Part shown: piece after piece, positions 6,711 to 14,754 of the stretch
How positions within the stretch are numbered: position 1 is the first letter of the stretch
How the letters are laid out: every line of letters starts with the position of its first letter
Source: CAYLSV01 sp964386435
Lineage (GTDB): Bacteria > Planctomycetota > Phycisphaerae > Tepidisphaerales > Tepidisphaeraceae
Reading direction: 5' to 3'
Length of the DNA: 16,114 nucleotides
Assembly: GCA_964386435.1 (NCBI GenBank)
Contig: CAYLSV010000082.1
Span: forward strand, 1 to 16,114
Program-made: the position numbers and the translations under genes
Notes under the pieces: generated by a model
Databases searched by the model: none
Told to the model about the DNA's origin: nothing
What the model saw: only the letters and a program-made list of their open reading frames with translations

Positions 6711-7550
6711 GTGCGGACGATCGCCCACATCAGCGACATTCACTTTGGCGCCCTCGAACCCGGCGCCCCCGAGGCGTTGCGGCACGATTTACAAGCCGAC
6801 CCGCCGGATTTCCTGATCGTCTCGGGCGACTTCACGCAGCGGGCAACGCCGCAGCAGTACCGCGACAGCGTCGAGTTCGTGAAGTCCATCGGCGTGCCGT
6901 GGCTGGGCGTGCCGGGCAACCACGACATCCCGCTGTACAACGTCCTCGAACGGTTCGGCAGCCCGCTGCGCAAGTACCGCAAGTATGTCACCCGCGACCT
7001 GCGCCCGGTCCACGAGGACGCCGACGTGTTGATCCTGGGGCTCAACAGCGCCCGCCCGATCAGCCGCAGCACCGGCGGGTTCTGGAAGGACGGCCGGCTG
7101 AACACGAACCAGCTCGAATACGCCGAGGCCCGCCTTGCCGCGGCGACCGGTGGCCCGGGGCAGGTGAAGATCGTCGTCACCCACCACCCGTTCCTGCCGC
7201 CGCCGGGTGCCCGGCCGCACGGGATTATCCGCCGGGCCAAGCGGGCGCTGAAGGTGTTCGACCGGGCCGGCGTCGACGTGCTGCTTGCCGGGCATTTGCA
7301 CATGAACTACAGCGGCGACCTCCGCGTTCACCACGAGCGGCTGGGCCGCGGCATCCTGGCCGTGCAGGCCGGCACGGCCACCAGCAGCCGCCGCCGCGGC
7401 GAGCCCAACGCCTACAACCGCCTGAGCCTCGACCCCGCCGCCGGCCGCCTGAGGATCGAAGTCCGCGCCCGCGAAGAAGCCGGCACGTTCGCCCCGCTGA
7501 CGAGCCAGACGTTCACCCGCGACGCCGACGGGAACTGGTCGCCGGCTTGA
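6711..7550 (+). CDS. CpdA-like calcineurin-type metallophosphoesterase
   Basis: The 279-aa cytosolic protein starts at GTG 6711, giving MRTIAHISDIHFG, the usual N-terminus of the family. All metal-site motifs of calcineurin-like phosphoesterases are visible in order: D9-x-H11, GD at 39-40, GNHD at 69-72, the HH pair at 158-159 (THHPF), and GHLH at 194-197. This set matches class III cyclic nucleotide phosphodiesterase-like enzymes such as CpdA. Cyclic AMP hydrolysis is the family suggestion; other phosphodiesters are possible. The gene stands alone. The 140-bp region upstream holds a short direct repeat (GGGTCGTGCC at 6628 and 6646) but no promoter I trust. It converges with the lipoprotein gene 13 bp downstream. 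Confidence 0.85.
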   Translation: MRTIAHISDIHFGALEPGAPEALRHDLQADPPDFLIVSGDFTQRATPQQYRDSVEFVKSIGVPWLGVPGNHDIPLYNVLERFGSPLRKYRKYVTRDLRPVHEDADVLILGLNSARPISRSTGGFWKDGRLNTNQLEYAEARLAAATGGPGQVKIVVTHHPFLPPPGARPHGIIRRAKRALKVFDRAGVDVLLAGHLHMNYSGDLRVHHERLGRGILAVQAGTATSSRRRGEPNAYNRLSLDPAAGRLRIEVRAREEAGTFAPLTSQTFTRDADGNWSPA

Positions 7551-7563
7551 GGCAAGCGACCGA

Positions 7564-7956
7564 TCACTGCTGGGTCAGCGTGACGTTGGTGTTGCGGGCG
7601 CGGAAGCCGGCGATCAGGTCGGCGGCGGTGACGGCGCCGGTGTCGATGAAGACGTATTCGTTGCCGCGGGAATCGACCATCGTGATCGTCTTGTTGGCCG
7701 GGGGCATCTGCCCGTTGCGGATCGGCTCAAGGTTGTCGCTCTCGGCGGCGATGAAGCTTTTGCCGTCCTTGAAGAACGTCTTGTAGCCGGGGTAAGGCTT
7801 CATGTCCGTCATGCTGGCGGCGGTGCCGTCGTCCATCGCGGTGGGCATGTTGTCGCTGGTGGAGTCGACGTCGCCGTTGCCCGACTGGCAGCCGGCGAGG
7901 GCGAGCGTCAGCGTGGCGGCGGCGGTCAGGGCAACGAGCTTGGGGGTCATCGTCAT
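7564..7956 (-). CDS. Small predicted lipoprotein, hypothetical
   Basis: The 130-aa product has a type II signal sequence with a good lipobox, LALAGC, lipidated Cys at residue 23, followed by a Ser/Asp/Thr-rich linker. The folded part (about 55-130) contains MKPYPGYKTFFKDGKSFIA and an ITMVDSRGNEYVFIDTG strand pair; I do not recognise the family. I prefer the ATG at 7956 because it gives a normal-length signal peptide and a promoter-like pair lies just upstream. A start at 8001 would add 15 residues and overlap the purC stop by four bases (ATGA), a common coupling arrangement, so it cannot be excluded. It may therefore be cotranscribed with purC or have its own promoter. Confidence 0.75.
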   Translation of the reverse strand: MTMTPKLVALTAAATLTLALAGCQSGNGDVDSTSDNMPTAMDDGTAASMTDMKPYPGYKTFFKDGKSFIAAESDNLEPIRNGQMPPANKTITMVDSRGNEYVFIDTGAVTAADLIAGFRARNTNVTLTQQ

Positions 7957-7965
7957 GGTCCGCGC

Positions 7966-7994
7966 AGTATTCCGACGCCACCGGATTAGGGCAA
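7966..7994 (-). promoter_or_regulatory. Candidate promoter of the lipoprotein gene
   Basis: On the minus strand TTGCCC (7989-7994) and AATACT (7966-7971) are separated by 17 bp, each matching the sigma-70 consensus at four of six positions. The -10 ends nine bases before ATG 7956, so the transcript would have almost no leader. It overlaps the purC stop region. A chance match is possible. Confidence 0.3.
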
Positions 7995-7997
7995 CCT

Positions 7998-8861
7998 TCA
8001 TTTCGTTAAGCGTTCGTGAACTTCGGCGTAGCGCTGCCGCGTGCCTTCGACGACCTCCGGCGGCAGCGGCGGGGCGGGGGGCGTCTTGTCCCACGGCTGC
8101 CGGCCCAGCCAGTCGCGGACGAACTGCTTGTCGAAGCTGGGTTGCTCGCCGCCGGGGCGGTAATCGTCGGCGGGCCAGAATCGGCTGGAATCGGGCGTGA
8201 AGATTTCGTCGATCAACAGCACGGAGCCGTTGGGCAGGCGGCCGAATTCGAGCTTCGTGTCGGCGATCAAGATGCCCCGCGTCGCGGCGTACTTGGCGGC
8301 GGCCCCGTACAAAGCGAGCGTCAGCTCGCGCAGTTTCGCCGCAAGATCCCCGCCCACGGCGTCGGCCATCGCGTCGAAGCTGACGTTCTCGTCGTGGCCC
8401 TCCTCGGCCTTGGTCGCCGGGGTGAAAATCGGCGTCGGCAGCTTGTCGCCGTTGACCAAACCGCTTGGCAACTCGACGCCGCAGACGCGGCCGGCCTGCT
8501 GATACTCCGCCCAGCCGCTGCCGGCGAGGTGGCCGCGGGCGACGCACTCGAACGGCACCACCTCGGTCCGCCGCACGACCATCGTCCGATCGGCGAACTC
8601 CGTTGGCACCGCCGGGTCGCCGCCGGGCAGCAAGTGGTTGGGGCAGCGGTCCTTGAACTTCTCGAACCAGAACCGGCTGATGCCCGTCAGGAGCGCCCCC
8701 TTGCCCGGAATGCCGTTGGGCAGGATGACGTCGTACGCGCTAATGCGGTCGGTGGCGACAATGGCCAAGCGGTCGTGGCCGAGGTCGTAAACGTCGCGGA
8801 CCTTGCCGCGCTTTTTGGGGAACGGCAGCTCGGTGGTCAGCAGCGGCTGGGCGTCGGGCAT
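7998..8861 (-). CDS. purC: Phosphoribosylaminoimidazole-succinocarboxamide synthase (SAICAR synthetase)
   Basis: The enzyme (287 aa, EC 6.3.2.6) joins CAIR and aspartate using ATP in de novo purine synthesis in the cytosol. Diagnostic segments are all present: GKVRDVY at 19-25 near the nucleotide site, TPATKAEEGHDEN at about 147-159, ADTKLEFG at 200-207 and DEIFTPDSSRFW at 218-229. The length fits the longer eukaryotic-like and environmental bacterial form rather than the roughly 240-aa E. coli form. It starts at ATG 8861 with no Shine-Dalgarno and diverges from the GH10-like gene across 65 bp. No other pur genes are nearby, which fits a genome where the pathway is scattered. Confidence 0.97.
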   Translation of the reverse strand: MPDAQPLLTTELPFPKKRGKVRDVYDLGHDRLAIVATDRISAYDVILPNGIPGKGALLTGISRFWFEKFKDRCPNHLLPGGDPAVPTEFADRTMVVRRTEVVPFECVARGHLAGSGWAEYQQAGRVCGVELPSGLVNGDKLPTPIFTPATKAEEGHDENVSFDAMADAVGGDLAAKLRELTLALYGAAAKYAATRGILIADTKLEFGRLPNGSVLLIDEIFTPDSSRFWPADDYRPGGEQPSFDKQFVRDWLGRQPWDKTPPAPPLPPEVVEGTRQRYAEVHERLTK

Positions 8862-8867
8862 GGCGGA

Positions 8868-8896
8868 TTAGCGTACGCCGCGGGCCGGGCTACACT
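8868..8896 (+). promoter_or_regulatory. Weak candidate promoter for the GH10-like gene
   Basis: TTAGCG (8868-8873) and TACACT (8891-8896) are separated by 17 bp in the purC/GH10-like divergent gap. The -10 matches four of six consensus positions and the -35 only three. A small CCGCC/GGCGG hairpin (8902-8917) would lie at the start of the short leader. Confidence 0.2.
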
Positions 8897-8926
8897 GCCC
8901 ACCGCCCTGATCGGCGGCCCACGTTC

Positions 8927-10408
8927 ATGCCCATCAAGTTCGCCATTTACAACGACGGGCAATTGGTCGAGGACTTCGACGCCGCCCTCGCCGTGCCGGT
9001 GGGGCCCGAGGGCGTGCCGGTGGCGGGGCGGGTGAGGTTCGACGGCGACCTGCTCGTCATCGAGGGCGACGAGGAGCCGCCGCAGCCGATCGGTGTGATG
9101 CTGCCGTGGGACCTCGGGCTCGGCGGCTGCTACACGCTGGAGACGACCCGTTTGCCGCCGCGGGAGGAGCCGTACAACCTGAACGTCGAGTTGCTGCGGC
9201 ACCGCATGATGAAGCTGTTGCAGAAGCAGGAGGATTGGGTCCTGTTCGACCTCCAGCGGGCCGGGCCGGAGTGGGTCGACACGATGTCGGGCCTGAAAAA
9301 GGCGCTGGCCGAAGCCCTCACCCTGCTGCCCGACGGCCCGGCCGCGGCGACCGTGGCCGACGAGGCGCTGGCCGACGCCATTGACCTCAGCGAGGAACTC
9401 GCCCGGCTGCACGGCGAGGTGCTGCTCAACCGCCGGCGGAACCTGGTCAACATGCCGCGCAACCTGGTCGGCTGCGGCGCCCAGCCCAACGTGCGCAACG
9501 GCCGCTATCGCGACACGCTGGCCGACGGCTTCGACTTCGTGCACTTGGCCATGACGTGGCGCGACCTCATCGGCGGCGGCGAGATCGGCGACGAGCCGGA
9601 CTGGTCCGACGCCGACAGCGCCGTGAGCCACTTCCACGGCCGCGGCACGCCGCTGGGGGCCGGGCCGCTGATCGACTTCTCCGAAGGCAATCTGCCCGAC
9701 GGCTTGGCGCTGTTCGAGGACGACCCGGACGCCGTGCAGGCGCACGCGGTGCAGCTCGTCAAGCAGGCGACCACCCGCTACCGCGGCAAAATCGGCCTCT
9801 GGGAGGTCGTCGGCGGCTTGCACTTGCCCTCGCCGCTGCCGGCCGACTTCGAGCGGCTGGTGGAGCTGACGCACGCGCTGGTCTCGGCGGCCAAGCGGGT
9901 GGTGCAGGATCAGGCGAAGGTGCTGGTGCAAATCCGCGAGCCCTTCGGCGGCTACCTCGGCCGCGGGCAGGGCGTGCCGCCGCTGCTGTACGCCGAGCTG
10001 ATCGCCCAAAGCGGCATCGCGATCGACGGCTTCTCGATCGAGCTGAACCAGGGCGAGGCCAAGCCCGGCCGGGGCGTGCGGGACTTGCTGCAGATCAGCG
10101 CCCTGCTCGACCGCTTCGCCGGCATCGGCAAGCCGGTCTACCTGACGTGCGTCGGCAGCCCCGGCCGCGACGCGGGCGTGGGTCGGTGGAAGCGGGCGTG
10201 GGACGCCAAGCTGCAGGGCGAGTGGGCCGAGCGCATGTTCCGCCTGGCCATCAGCAAGCCCAACGTCGAGTGCGTCGCCTGGCCGGAACTCGGCGACGAA
10301 CAGGCCGACCTCCCCGACGGCGGCCTGCTCGACGACATGCTCCGCCCCAAGCCGGCCCTGGAAACCTTGAGCAAGCTCCGCCGCGACCTCCACGCCAACC
10401 GGCGGTGA
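8927..10408 (+). CDS. GH10-like TIM-barrel protein lacking catalytic glutamates
   Basis: The product is 493 aa with no signal peptide. Residues 1-175 form an N-terminal domain I associate with planctomycete GH10-like proteins. From about 177 (LVGCGAQP) the sequence follows a xylanase-type GH10 barrel: a strand ending in FVHLAMTWRDL, the helix before RYRGKIGLWEVV, the DGFSIELNQ strand, KPVYLT, and a terminal VAWPEL then RPKPALE, which mirrors the GH10 WGL...PKPA ending. The key positions are changed. W292-E-V-V-G-G297 stands where GH10 has W-D-V-V-N-E, and T407-C408 stands where it has T-E. Both catalytic glutamates are therefore lost, suggesting a binding or structural role. It overlaps the next gene by four bases. 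Confidence 0.7.
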   Translation: MPIKFAIYNDGQLVEDFDAALAVPVGPEGVPVAGRVRFDGDLLVIEGDEEPPQPIGVMLPWDLGLGGCYTLETTRLPPREEPYNLNVELLRHRMMKLLQKQEDWVLFDLQRAGPEWVDTMSGLKKALAEALTLLPDGPAAATVADEALADAIDLSEELARLHGEVLLNRRRNLVNMPRNLVGCGAQPNVRNGRYRDTLADGFDFVHLAMTWRDLIGGGEIGDEPDWSDADSAVSHFHGRGTPLGAGPLIDFSEGNLPDGLALFEDDPDAVQAHAVQLVKQATTRYRGKIGLWEVVGGLHLPSPLPADFERLVELTHALVSAAKRVVQDQAKVLVQIREPFGGYLGRGQGVPPLLYAELIAQSGIAIDGFSIELNQGEAKPGRGVRDLLQISALLDRFAGIGKPVYLTCVGSPGRDAGVGRWKRAWDAKLQGEWAERMFRLAISKPNVECVAWPELGDEQADLPDGGLLDDMLRPKPALETLSKLRRDLHANRR

Positions 10409-10830
10409 CGGTGTCCATCGCTCGCCCCAACCTCCGCCCGGCGCACGAGGACGCGCCCGGCCGGCAGCAGTGGCGGCAGCGCAACGGCCTGCGCTCCGGG
10501 ATGCCCGGCCAACGTGGCATGCTCGCCATCTTCGGCCTTGGCGGGTGCGTGATCCTGCTCGTGCTGCTGTGGCTCCACCCGCTGCAAATCAGCGACCTGC
10601 CATTAATCGATGGCGAGCGGGCGGACGAACTGCTCACCACCCTCGACGTCAACGCCGCCACCACCGGCCAACTCGCCGCCCTCCCCGGCATCGGCCCGGC
10701 GCGGGCGGTGGCGATTGTGGCGGATCGTGAAGTTAACGGGCCGTTCGAGCAGCCAAGCGATTTGCAGCGCGTCCCCGGCATCGGCCCGGTGCTGGCGGCA
10801 CAGATGACGCCGCACCTGCGGTTCGAGTGA
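10405..10830 (+). CDS. Membrane-anchored ComEA-like helix-hairpin-helix protein
   Basis: The 141-aa protein starts at GTG 10405 within a GTGA overlap with the preceding stop (a second GTG lies at 10411). Residues 1-38 are polar and Arg-rich, 39-57 form one membrane span (LAIFGLGGCVILLVLLWL), and 80-141 carry two helix-hairpin-helix motifs. These start with LDVNAATTGQLAALPGIGP (80-98) and end with RVPGIGPVLAAQM (122-134). This is the DNA-binding arrangement of ComEA, the competence receptor that passes external DNA to the ComEC channel. No other competence genes are present here, so DNA uptake is only a family-based possibility. It sits between the GH10-like gene and queG. Confidence 0.82.
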   Translation: MTVSIARPNLRPAHEDAPGRQQWRQRNGLRSGMPGQRGMLAIFGLGGCVILLVLLWLHPLQISDLPLIDGERADELLTTLDVNAATTGQLAALPGIGPARAVAIVADREVNGPFEQPSDLQRVPGIGPVLAAQMTPHLRFE

Positions 10831-10852
10831 ATCCGGCGGCCAACAATGCCGC

Positions 10853-11773
10853 ATCGCCGTTGATGCGCACCAACTCGCCGCCCGGCTCAAGCAGCGGGCC
10901 CGCGAACTCGGCTTTGCCAAGTGCGGCATCGCCACCGCCGCGCCCAGCGGGCAGGGCAACGCGCTGCGCCGCTGGCTCGATCAGGAAATGCACGGCGAGA
11001 TGGCCTGGCTCGAAGCCCGCACCGCCGAGCGGCTCGACGTGCGGCAGTACCTGCCGGGCGCTCAGTCCGTAATCGTCGTCGCGTTCAACTACCACGTCGA
11101 GCTGCCCGAGACGCCGCCCGGCCACGGCAGGATCGCCCGGTACGCGCTGGGCGAGGACTACCACCGCCACCTCAAGAACCGTTTGCACCAACTCGCCGAC
11201 TGGCTGCGCACGGCAAGTGACTGCCAGACGAAGGCCGCCACCGACACCGGCCCAATGCTGGAGCGCGAATGGGCCGCCCGCGCCGGGGTGGGGTGGCAGG
11301 GCAAGAACACCTGCACGATTGACACCGCCCTCGGCAGCTACCTGTTGCTGGGCGAGATCGTCACCACGCTGCGGCTCCCACCCGACGAGGTGGCCGTCGA
11401 CCGCTGCGGCACCTGCCGCCGCTGCCTCGACGCCTGCCCGACCGACGCCCTCGTCGCCCCCGGCGTCCTCGACGCCCGCCGCTGCATCAGCTACCTGACC
11501 ATCGAACACCGCGGCGAGATTGCGGACGATTTCAAGCCCCACATCGGCCACTGGCTCTTCGGCTGCGACATCTGCCAGGAGGTCTGCCCGTGGAACCGCA
11601 AGGCCCCGCCGGGCGAAATCGATTTGAAGCTGCCGACCGAAGGTCTCGACGCCGCCGAGGTGCTGGCGTGGCAACCCGGGGATTATCAGCAAACCCTGCG
11701 GCACACGGCCGTCAAGCGGGTGAAGCTGCCCATGCTGCAGCGCAACGCCCGAATCGTGCTGGAGAATTCGTAG
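10853..11773 (+). CDS. queG: Epoxyqueuosine reductase
   Basis: QueG reduces epoxyqueuosine to queuosine at the tRNA wobble base, using cobalamin and two [4Fe-4S] clusters. Numbering from 10853 (306 aa): catalytic Asp131 lies in TDTGPMLEREW, GWQGKNT follows, and the cluster cysteines are C185, C188, C191, C195, C211, C238, C241 and C245 (CGTCRRCLDACP and GCDICQEVCPWN). Homology clearly begins upstream of the first ATG at 10988, with AARLKQRARELGFAKCGIA. That stretch has no in-frame ATG, GTG or TTG. I place the start at the ATC codon 10853, which gives a normal length. The alternative is GTG 10827, overlapping the previous stop, plus a one-base error before about 10862. Identity is firm; the 5' end is not. 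Confidence 0.88.
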   Translation: MAVDAHQLAARLKQRARELGFAKCGIATAAPSGQGNALRRWLDQEMHGEMAWLEARTAERLDVRQYLPGAQSVIVVAFNYHVELPETPPGHGRIARYALGEDYHRHLKNRLHQLADWLRTASDCQTKAATDTGPMLEREWAARAGVGWQGKNTCTIDTALGSYLLLGEIVTTLRLPPDEVAVDRCGTCRRCLDACPTDALVAPGVLDARRCISYLTIEHRGEIADDFKPHIGHWLFGCDICQEVCPWNRKAPPGEIDLKLPTEGLDAAEVLAWQPGDYQQTLRHTAVKRVKLPMLQRNARIVLENS

Positions 11774-11774
11774 C

Positions 11775-12167
11775 TCACGCCACGCCGACCGCGTTCGCCT
11801 GTTCCTTGCGAATCCGCCGCGCCTTCAGGAAGCTGCTGATGCAGAGTGCGGCGTAACCCCACAGCAGCACGACGGTCGAAACCTGTGCCGCCGTCGCCAG
11901 TGGCGAGGTGAAGCCGGCGCTCACCCACCGCCCGACAATCCCCAACGGCAACAGCAGCGCCGCCCCGGCCGAGAGGTGCACGAAAATCATCTGCACGATA
12001 AAATTCGGCACCAAAATCAACAGCCCGAACACGAGGAACAGCAAGCCGATCCACGCCGTGATCAGCGCGGTGCCCGGTTTATCGCTGGTGCTCAGGAAAA
12101 AGCTCGTGAACCCGACGGCCGCCAGCAGTCCGCTGAGCAGCAAGGTGATGAGGCCGATCGAACGCAA
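11775..12167 (-). CDS. Conserved four-helix membrane protein, hypothetical
   Basis: The product is 130 aa with four hydrophobic segments at about 3-24, 34-54, 56-82 and 93-113, ending in a basic tail (SFLKARRIRKEQ). The pattern of a short loop, TALITAWIGLLFLVFGLLI, a His in the third helix and a final SF..ARR resembles small four-helix proteins I have seen in Planctomycetes and Verrucomicrobia; no function is known to me. No ATG precedes the first helix. I choose TTG 12167 because GGAG (12174-12177) sits six bases upstream on the minus strand; TTG 12194 would add nine residues. Its stop is one base past the queG stop on the opposite strand. Confidence 0.72.
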   Translation of the reverse strand: MRSIGLITLLLSGLLAAVGFTSFFLSTSDKPGTALITAWIGLLFLVFGLLILVPNFIVQMIFVHLSAGAALLLPLGIVGRWVSAGFTSPLATAAQVSTVVLLWGYAALCISSFLKARRIRKEQANAVGVA

Positions 12168-12173
12168 GGCAGA

Positions 12174-12177
12174 CTCC
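12174..12177 (-). promoter_or_regulatory. Shine-Dalgarno site deciding the TTG start at 12167
   Basis: GGAG on the minus strand lies six bases before TTG 12167. Most genes in this window have no such site, so it supports this start over TTG 12194. Confidence 0.5.
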
Positions 12178-12299
12178 GGGGGAACGGGTGACAATTCAGG
12201 GTAAATGTGCCGGACGGTTGGCCCGGCGACGGGGGCGAATGGTAGGTTCGGGGTGTCGGCCCGCCGTCGCCCGCGGCAACCGGCCGCACGCCCCCAACC

Positions 12300-12306
12300 G
12301 GAGAAG
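12300..12306 (+). promoter_or_regulatory. Strong Shine-Dalgarno site for the gene at 12311
   Basis: GGAGAAG is followed by four bases and ATG 12311. It is the best ribosome-binding site in the window and rules out the longer reading from 12188. Confidence 0.7.
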
Positions 12307-12310
12307 ACTT

Positions 12311-12805
12311 ATGCCCCGTTCCGCCCCCGTCCGTCCCGACGATGTCAAGCTCTCGCTGGGCGAGAAGCTCGCCGCCTGCCTGCTCGCCGCCAGTTGCACC
12401 GCCGGCTACCTCGCGTTCGTCGCCCCAACCGAGGGCGCGACCGATTTTATGGAAGAGCAAGCCGTCGTCTGCCCGTTCAGCGGCGTCTGGCAGGCCACCT
12501 TCATGCCCGACGCCGCCACCGCCGCCGCCGGCCAGGGCGCGTTCGCCGACGATCTGCTCTTCGAGGACGGCCAACTCATGGCCGGCGCCCTGAGCATGTA
12601 CGGCTTCAAACCCGCCGTTTACGCCACCGACTCCAACAGCTTCACCAGCGAAATGACCTGCGACCGCGGCACCCTGAAGTTCGCCGGCACCCACGCCGGC
12701 TACCAACTCAGCGGCACCCTCGCCTGGCAACGCGCCGACGGCACCACCTGGCACTACCGATTCACCGCCCGCCCCATCGACCCGATCGAAGACGCCGACC
12801 AGTAA
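12311..12805 (+). CDS. Single-pass membrane protein with beta-rich exported domain, hypothetical
   Basis: The product is 164 aa, starting at ATG 12311 after a strong Shine-Dalgarno site. A short charged N-terminus leads into one hydrophobic helix (about 20-38, LAACLLAASCTAGYLAFVA), placing the rest outside the cytoplasm. Residues about 54-155 alternate strands and turns: CPFSGVWQATF, DDLLFEDGQLM, MYGFKPAVY, GTLKFAGTH and LSGTLAWQRADGTTWHYRF. This looks like a small calycin- or lipocalin-like barrel, and I recall planctomycete hypotheticals with the same order (F..DLLFEDG, GF.PA.Y, DGT...Y.F). Ligand and function unknown. It diverges from the four-helix protein across about 140 bp; I see no firm promoter there. 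Confidence 0.75.
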   Translation: MPRSAPVRPDDVKLSLGEKLAACLLAASCTAGYLAFVAPTEGATDFMEEQAVVCPFSGVWQATFMPDAATAAAGQGAFADDLLFEDGQLMAGALSMYGFKPAVYATDSNSFTSEMTCDRGTLKFAGTHAGYQLSGTLAWQRADGTTWHYRFTARPIDPIEDADQ

Positions 12806-12841
12806 CCGCCCACGACCCGTCCTGCCGATGCCGCCGCGGTT

Positions 12842-13539
12842 ATGATCGANNNNNNNNNNTTGCGCCGGTGCGTGTACAGGCATGCCATCTGGATCGGCAC
12901 CGGCGGGGCGGTCATCTTCGGCGAGGGGCATTACGACAACGTCCGCCGAACCGTGGTGCGCAAGGAGCCGAACGGCGTCGTCCGCCTCGCCCCGGCCCCG
13001 CCGCAGCGGGTGGCGTGGGCCATCGTGGCCGCATTCTGCCTCGCCTTCGGCGGCCTCTGGATGCTCATGGCGTGGCGAAACGCCGGTGACGACCGCGAAT
13101 TGGCCGTCGGGCTCGGGGCGTTGGTCGTCGTGCCGACCGTCACCTTTCTGCTGGCCATGCCGCACCACGTCGCCCGGCGGGAGCGGCGGCGGGGCGATCG
13201 GCTGGTGCTCGACCCGAATGCCAACAACGTCCACCTGCCCCNNNNNNNNNNCTCGACCGCCTTGTGCCGCTGGCCGATGTCGTGGCCATCGAGTACTGCG
13301 AGGGCAACCGCACGCTCAACGAAGACGGCTCCAAAGCCCACGCCGACGGCACGCTCGGCGAGTGGCATTTGCTCGTCCGCCAACCGAGCGGCCCGGAGGA
13401 GCGGCTGGTCATCCTCCACGAATTGCCCGGCACCCACCGCCGCCAAGCCCGCCAACTCGCCGCGGCCGTCCCGTTCCCGATGCTGCACGTCCGCCGCAAG
13501 GTGCTCCGCGGCCTCGTCGCCGATCCCATCAGGCCGTGA
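12842..13539 (+). CDS. Two-helix membrane protein broken by two assembly gaps
   Basis: The gene begins at ATG 12842, meets an N-run after two codons, and continues from 12860 with VYRHAIWIGTGG and a short soluble part. Two membrane helices follow (RVAWAIVAAFCLAFGGLWMLM and LAVGLGALVVVPTVTFLLAM), then a basic RRERRRGDRLVLDPNANNVHLP strand region. After the second N-run the reading resumes in another frame as LDRLVPLADVVAIEYCEG and runs to TGA 13539, through GEWHLLVR and HELPGTHRRQARQLA. The two parts join logically into one PH-like cytosolic strand domain, so I treat them as one gene. The frame change shows the ten-N length is arbitrary. Family unknown; a planctomycete conserved membrane protein is likely. 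Confidence 0.65.
12850..12859. other. Assembly gap (10 N)
   Basis: Ten undetermined bases lie two codons into the membrane-protein gene. The true length is unknown, so its N-terminus is uncertain. Confidence 0.98.
13242..13251. other. Assembly gap (10 N)
   Basis: Ten undetermined bases lie inside the same gene. The coding frame differs on the two sides, so the real gap must be 2 modulo 3 in length if the gene is intact. Confidence 0.98.
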
Positions 13540-13572
13540 CCGTCGCGGCACCGCGTTTGTAGTGCCTGTGGC

Positions 13573-14460
<888 letters not shown>

Positions 14461-14466
14461 CCCATT

Positions 14467-14754
14467 ATGAGCCAAAGCAGCCAAACGACCACCGACCACG
14501 ACACGATCAAAAAGTGGGCCGAAGACCGCAACGGCAAGCCCGCCGAGGTCGACGGCACCGAGCGCTCCGGCGACGACATCGGCCTCATCCGCCTCATGTT
14601 CCCCGACGCCCAGGGCAGCGACACCGACAAACTGACCGAGATCAGCTGGGACGACTTCTTCGAGAAGTTCGAAGAAAGCAATCTCGCCCTGCTCTACCAG
14701 GAAGAGACGGCCGACGGCAAAAAGAGCAACTTCAACAAGCTGGTGAAGCGATGA
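14467..14754 (+). CDS. Small acidic conserved protein, hypothetical
   Basis: The 95-aa soluble protein begins TTTDHDTIKKWAEDRNGKPA and contains GDDIGLIRLMFPDA, then ISWDDFFEKFEES, LALLYQEE and a basic C-terminus (FNKLVKR). I recognise this as a widespread short family that databases often label by mistake as 1,4-alpha-glucan branching enzyme; its real function is unknown to me. In other genomes I recall it near stress-response genes, which fits the SDR six bases upstream. Its TGA overlaps the ATG of the propeller gene by four bases (ATGA), so the two are probably translated in sequence. No Shine-Dalgarno is visible. Confidence 0.8.
   Translation: MSQSSQTTTDHDTIKKWAEDRNGKPAEVDGTERSGDDIGLIRLMFPDAQGSDTDKLTEISWDDFFEKFEESNLALLYQEETADGKKSNFNKLVKR

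Noticed and set aside
8837..10393. Minus-strand 518-aa open frame opposite the GH10-like gene
   Set aside because: Low-complexity His/Gln/Val/Arg composition and full overlap with a clearly coding plus-strand gene.
12218..12248. TTGGCC/TAGGTT as a promoter for the gene at 12311
   Set aside because: Spacing is 19 bp and both boxes match the consensus poorly.
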